From assembly GCA_002336465.1 (NCBI GenBank), contig DDEP01000074.1, forward strand, positions 1-9,380: DNA of 9,380 bases, read 5' to 3'. Below the pieces are notes generated by a model, which saw only the letters and a program-made list of their open reading frames with translations, made no database searches and had not been told where the DNA came from. Every line of letters begins with the position of its first letter. The first letter of the stretch is position 1. This document shows, one piece after another, positions 6,440 through 9,380 of the stretch. A program made the translations under genes and the position numbers. This DNA is from Pedobacter sp. UBA1951 (GTDB lineage Bacteria > Bacteroidota > Bacteroidia > Sphingobacteriales > Sphingobacteriaceae).

Positions 6440-7642
6440 CTAATTTTCTAGGCCTTCACCATCCGTAAACCTCGTATCCACTCTACGCGTACCATCATAC
6501 AATTCGTAAGTTAATAGCCTGCAATCTAGTTTACCATTATAAAATTCAATCTTACGTTCAGCTTTCAAACCAATCTTCTTAGCCAAATCAGGATTACCCG
6601 TAAAAATATAGCCCCTGTAGCCTTTGCAATGCTGCTTCATAAAATCGCCCATACGCTTGTACGTAAGCTCCAGTTTCTGGTGCGTACCCAAACGCTCGCC
6701 GTACTCAGGATTAAAAACAACCACACCTTTACCGTTCTCAGGTACAGGCGTTTCAGCAAAATCGCACACCTCAAAATTGATCAACTGATCAACACCCGCA
6801 GTTTTGGCATTTTTACGGCTCACATCAACTGCATCCTCAGAAATATCAGTGGCGTAGATCTGTATATCCGTATTTTTTACCACTTGGTCTTTCAATATCC
6901 TTCTTTCGGCAAAAAATACCAGTTCATCATAACCTATAATGTGCATAAAGCCATAATTCATCCTAAACAAACCCGGGCGTCTGTTGGTGGCAATTAAAGC
7001 CGCCTCAATAGCTAAAGTTCCAGAACCGCACATAGGGTTAACAAAAGGAGACTTCTGATCCCATTGCGTGGCAAAAATCACACTTGAAGCCAAAGCTTCC
7101 AGCATAGGTGCTTTTCCCGGAATTTTGCGGTAACCATGTTTGCTCAATGTTTCGCCACTAGAATCAATAAAAATTTCAGCGTCGCTATCTTTCCAATATA
7201 AGTGAATTACAGCTTTGTTAACCTCGTTGCCAGAGTTGGGGCGCATCTCTTTTTTAGCTTTGATCCTATCGGCAATGGCATCTTTAACCTTTAAATTGGC
7301 AAATAAAGGAGTAGTGATATGTACGTTGTTCACATTAGATGTTACAGAGAAATAACCTGCAAAATCAATAAGCTCTTCCCATTCCAGTTGCACCAATGTA
7401 TCATACAATTCGGCTGGTGTATCAGCTTTAAAGCTTTGAATGCTATATAAGATCTGGCTTGCACAGCGCAGGTTCAAATTGAGTTTTATACACTCGGTAA
7501 GCGTTATGTTCAACTCTACACCCGTTTGAAAAACCCTAACCGGTTCATAACCAAGTTCTATAATCTCTTTTTCTAGGTACGGAGATAACCTTTTGTTGCA
7601 GGTTACAATGACCTTGCTTTTTGTGTGGAAAACTTGTTTCAT
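6440..7642 (-). CDS. THUMP-domain SAM-dependent RNA methyltransferase (RlmL/YpsC-like)
   Basis: A 400-residue cytoplasmic protein with the domain order of the RlmL N-terminal half and YpsC/TrmN-type enzymes, which methylate the N2 of guanosine in rRNA or tRNA. Residues about 45-160 form the THUMP RNA-binding domain, ending in EIFIDSSGETLSKHGYR. The Rossmann methyltransferase follows from about 165. Its SAM-binding motif I is NPMCGSGT (202-209), with AIEAA next. The acidic residue of motif II is Asp266 (YATDIS), motif III has CDF (293-295), and motif IV is NPEYGERLG (311-319). The usual NPPY is here NPEY. The length fits a stand-alone enzyme without the RlmK half seen in the E. coli RlmKL fusion. 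Whether the target is 23S rRNA (as for RlmL) or tRNA is not decidable, so no symbol is given. It is divergent from the DUF3127 gene with a 65-bp gap to that gene's preferred start. Confidence 0.9.
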   Translation of the reverse strand: MKQVFHTKSKVIVTCNKRLSPYLEKEIIELGYEPVRVFQTGVELNITLTECIKLNLNLRCASQILYSIQSFKADTPAELYDTLVQLEWEELIDFAGYFSVTSNVNNVHITTPLFANLKVKDAIADRIKAKKEMRPNSGNEVNKAVIHLYWKDSDAEIFIDSSGETLSKHGYRKIPGKAPMLEALASSVIFATQWDQKSPFVNPMCGSGTLAIEAALIATNRRPGLFRMNYGFMHIIGYDELVFFAERRILKDQVVKNTDIQIYATDISEDAVDVSRKNAKTAGVDQLINFEVCDFAETPVPENGKGVVVFNPEYGERLGTHQKLELTYKRMGDFMKQHCKGYRGYIFTGNPDLAKKIGLKAERKIEFYNGKLDCRLLTYELYDGTRRVDTRFTDGEGLEN

Positions 7643-7707
7643 AACGTTTGCGAAGTTATCAATAAAAATATAGAGATTTGATTGGAGAGATAATAAAAAG
7701 ATTTGAC
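7643..7707. promoter_or_regulatory. Divergent promoter region
   Basis: This 65-bp AT-rich gap separates the starts of the minus-strand methyltransferase and the plus-strand DUF3127 gene, so both promoters must lie here or inside the genes. On the minus strand, TATATTTT (complement of 7665-7672) matches seven of eight positions of the TAnnTTTG -7 box, 22 bp before that start, but no TTG -33 partner was found. On the plus strand TTTG occurs at 7677-7680 without a well-placed TA. A weak ATAAC-GTTAT dyad spans 7641-7659. Individual promoters are not firmly identified. Confidence 0.3.
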
Positions 7708-8073
7708 ATGGAAATTAAAGGCAAGGTGCATGAAATTGGCGCTGTACAACAAGTAACCGAAACGTTTAAAAAACGTGATTTAATTATAGAATACGTAGAA
7801 AACCCACAATACCCTGAATACATCAGATTTGAAGCTACACAAGATAAAACAGCTTTATTTGATACAGTTAAACCGGGAGATGAGGTAGAAGTTTCTTTTA
7901 ACCTACGTGGCAGACCATGGACAAACAGAGAAGGTGTAACCACATATTTTAACACCCTTTCGGTTTGGCGCTTAACTGCCCTTACCAATACCGCTACGCC
8001 GGCTGCTCAACCGGCTTTTGCAGCACCAGCTGATTTAAATGCGACTGCTGAAGAAGACGATTTGCCATTTTAA
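7708..8073 (+). CDS. DUF3127 protein with SSB-like acidic C-terminal tip
   Basis: The protein begins MEIKGKVHEIG and has 121 residues. An in-frame ATG at 7678 would add ten residues (MIGEIIKRFD), but 7708 is preferred: family members begin with this M-x-I-x-G-K pattern, and an AT-rich leader lies before it. Residues 1-90 form a compact beta-rich domain (FKKRDLIIEY, then YIRFEATQDK, then GDEVEVSFNLRGRPW, ending FNTLSVWRL). This is recognised as DUF3127, a Bacteroidetes family predicted to be OB-fold-like. A low-complexity Ala/Pro/Thr linker (about 91-114) leads to EEDDLPF, which closely resembles the SSB C-terminal tip that recruits DNA repair and replication proteins. Nucleic acid binding is therefore plausible but unproven. 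The gene is monocistronic, with a terminator 24 bp after the stop. Confidence 0.85.
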   Translation: MEIKGKVHEIGAVQQVTETFKKRDLIIEYVENPQYPEYIRFEATQDKTALFDTVKPGDEVEVSFNLRGRPWTNREGVTTYFNTLSVWRLTALTNTATPAAQPAFAAPADLNATAEEDDLPF

Positions 8074-8096
8074 TAAATTTTTAAGGAAACAATTGG

Positions 8097-8130
8097 AGCC
8101 ATTCGGAGTAATTCCCGGATGGCTTTTTTT
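8097..8130 (+). terminator. Intrinsic terminator after the DUF3127 gene
   Basis: AGCCATTCGG (8097-8106) pairs with CCGGATGGCT (8115-8124), giving ten pairs with one T-G wobble and an eight-base loop. The T run continues to 8130 (seven Ts in all counting 8124). It lies 24 bp after the stop codon at 8071-8073 and separates this gene from the downstream kinase. Confidence 0.9.
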
Positions 8131-8140
8131 ATACTTTTCA

Positions 8141-8192
8141 CTGTTAAAAAGTGTTAAATGAAAGGGGTTTAGTACTTACTTGCTTATTTTTG
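8141..8192 (+). promoter_or_regulatory. Kinase promoter: -7 box and upstream direct repeat
   Basis: TATTTTTG (8185-8192) is an exact match to the Bacteroidetes -7 consensus TAnnTTTG and ends 11 bp before the kinase ATG. A canonical TTG -33 element is not evident at the usual distance. Instead, TGTTAAA occurs twice (8142-8148 and 8152-8158), starts exactly 10 bp apart, as tandem sites for OmpR-type response regulators often are. An ACTTTT/AAAAGT dyad (8133-8138, 8147-8152) overlaps it. The -7 match would leave a very short 5' leader of roughly five bases, so transcription may start elsewhere. Confidence 0.4.
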
Positions 8193-8203
8193 AATGAGAT
8201 AAC

Positions 8204-9380
8204 ATGAAAAAGAGAACCCTCTGGATTATTACGGCTTTAATGACGGTTGCCCTTTTGGGCGTATTTGTAATGCAGTTGTTTTACATCAGGGAATCTTATT
8301 CCTTGAAATTGCAGTTGTTTGATCAGGATGTAAACCAAGCACTTGCATCGGTGGTAAACACCATCCAAAAACGCAATGTGGTAAAGCATTTTGATGAGAG
8401 AGACTTGGTCTCGCAAAGAGAGCATACCTCTAGAATAAGAAGCCAAACAGATTCTATTGTTGCTTTTAAAGTAAGGTTCAAAGAAAATGAAGCCATCAGA
8501 AAATACAAGCAACAACAGCAATTGGTTGATTACTTAAATTTTCAGGATAGTGCGATCAGGGCCAATTATTTCTCACCTACCATCATCAGTGAAGATACTT
8601 ACCATGCTTTTACAAACCCAAATCCGGGAGGTAATGGTCTTAAATATGAAGTTAAAGACATTAAGGATGTTAACGGCAATTTAGTTGATAGGCGCATTAT
8701 TACCAATATTGCCAGTATAAGGCGCTTACCCAGCATCAATAACCTGCCCGATACAATCAGGTATATTGTCCTTAACCCCTCTAATTATTTGCCTTATACA
8801 GTTTCGCTAGCTAGCAAGGATCCTGAGCTGATCCGTAAATTTAAAGTTGAAGATGCCAAGACAGAGCGTAAATACCAAATGGAACTGGAGCGTTTATATG
8901 CAGATACTTTAAATATATATGAAACGGCAAGCTATAATCTGGTACAGGATGTGGCTAAAGAGCTGCAGAACAAAGATGTACCTTTAGAGAATAGGGTGCC
9001 CAGTAAAGCTGATTTAGATACGCTGATAAGGAGAGAATTGATCAGTCGTAATATTGATCTGCCCTATAGTTTTTGGTTAACTCCTTCAAGAAATCAAGAG
9101 CGTATCATATATAGGAACGTGCTCAACAAAAATGATGAGCAGTTGCCTAAAAATACCTATCAAAAAGTTGTTTTTGGCAACGATATTGCCATTGCCGATC
9201 CAGGTATGCTCTACCTGAGCTTTCCGTCTAAAACCAGCCTGATTTTAAGTAATATGTTTGTAACATTGGCCTCTTCGGCCGGTTTATTACTGATATTGAT
9301 CTTTATTTTTACTTATACCATCATGTCTATAGTAAGGCAGAAAAAATTGTCTGAAATGAAAAATGATTTCATCAATAACA
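8204..9380 (+). CDS. Sensor histidine kinase, N-terminal half (runs off window)
   Basis: The frame stays open from the ATG at 8204 to the last base, giving 392 residues of a longer protein. It has the layout of a membrane-bound two-component sensor kinase. A first membrane segment (about 5-27, starting MKKRTLWIITALM) is followed by a large extracytoplasmic domain (about 28-350) and a second membrane segment (about 352-376). The cytoplasmic run RQKKLSEMKNDFINN follows. In Bacteroidetes kinases this last stretch leads directly into the H-box (usually MTHEFKTP), so the phospho-accepting His should lie a few residues past the window edge. The external domain matches no sensor fold I recognise; it has charged helical stretches including KYKQQQQ. 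No ligand can be proposed. An in-frame TAA at 8200-8202 sits just before the ATG, which excludes a start further upstream. The partner response regulator is expected downstream. Confidence 0.88.
   Translation, partial: MKKRTLWIITALMTVALLGVFVMQLFYIRESYSLKLQLFDQDVNQALASVVNTIQKRNVVKHFDERDLVSQREHTSRIRSQTDSIVAFKVRFKENEAIRKYKQQQQLVDYLNFQDSAIRANYFSPTIISEDTYHAFTNPNPGGNGLKYEVKDIKDVNGNLVDRRIITNIASIRRLPSINNLPDTIRYIVLNPSNYLPYTVSLASKDPELIRKFKVEDAKTERKYQMELERLYADTLNIYETASYNLVQDVAKELQNKDVPLENRVPSKADLDTLIRRELISRNIDLPYSFWLTPSRNQERIIYRNVLNKNDEQLPKNTYQKVVFGNDIAIADPGMLYLSFPSKTSLILSNMFVTLASSAGLLLILIFIFTYTIMSIVRQKKLSEMKNDFINN

Noticed and set aside
6629..6997. Plus-strand open frame of 122 codons inside the methyltransferase gene
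   Set aside because: It lies wholly within a well-supported minus-strand gene and its translation has no recognisable domain; it is an antisense shadow.
7641..7659. ATAAC-N9-GTTAT dyad overlapping the methyltransferase start as an operator
   Set aside because: Only five pairs match with a 9-bp spacer; this is expected by chance in such AT-rich sequence.
7659..7988. Minus-strand open frame opposite the DUF3127 gene
   Set aside because: It is the shadow of a conserved small gene on the other strand, and its translation (rich in Ser, Cys and Leu) has no family resemblance.
8237..8521. Minus-strand open frames opposite the kinase start
   Set aside because: The plus-strand frame from 8204 is continuous and gives a typical membrane sensor kinase, so the antisense frames are chance.

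Overview
The window looks like ordinary chromosome from a member of the Bacteroidetes (Bacteroidota), most likely a Sphingobacteriaceae/Pedobacter-type organism. The reasons are: an Oar-type TonB-dependent receptor with an N-terminal carboxypeptidase-regulatory-like domain, A-rich start regions with no Shine-Dalgarno sequence, a TAnnTTTG-type -7 box before the last gene, a DUF3127 protein, and a histidine kinase whose end reads SEMKNDFINN, the usual run-up to the H-box in this phylum. The lineage is inferred from these family traits; no alignment was run.

Layout: (1) 1-435, the 3' end of a PDZ-domain protein that may be an M61-type peptidase. (2) 436-806, a gene-free stretch with a probable terminator and a perfect hairpin in the leader of the next gene. 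(3) 807-6297, three co-directional genes for exported proteins: an outer-membrane TonB-dependent receptor, an S1/P1-type zinc nuclease with all nine metal ligands, and a nucleotide pyrophosphatase/phosphodiesterase of the alkaline phosphatase superfamily with its full two-metal site. The last two genes are 4 bp apart. A strong terminator hairpin, overlapped by a second perfect inverted repeat, separates receptor from nuclease. (4) 6298-6439, a convergent junction with a bidirectional terminator and a REP-like palindrome. (5) 6440-7642 on the minus strand, a THUMP-domain RNA methyltransferase. (6) 7708-8073, a divergent DUF3127 protein with an SSB-like acidic C-terminal tip, closed by a clear terminator. 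(7) 8204-9380, the N-terminal sensor half of a membrane histidine kinase that runs off the window.

How the genes may work together: the nuclease can cut RNA or single-stranded DNA outside the cytoplasm, the phosphodiesterase can work on nucleotides or other phosphodiesters, and the receptor could bring a product or partner across the outer membrane. A nucleic acid or organophosphate scavenging cassette is therefore the most economical reading. It is inferred from gene order and intact active sites, and the receptor's substrate cannot be read from its sequence. No mobile element, CRISPR array, tRNA or rRNA was seen. No clearly novel multi-gene system is evident; the most unusual items are the competing RNA stems at 4155-4217, the SSB-like tail on the DUF3127 protein, and a TGTTAAA direct repeat upstream of the kinase.
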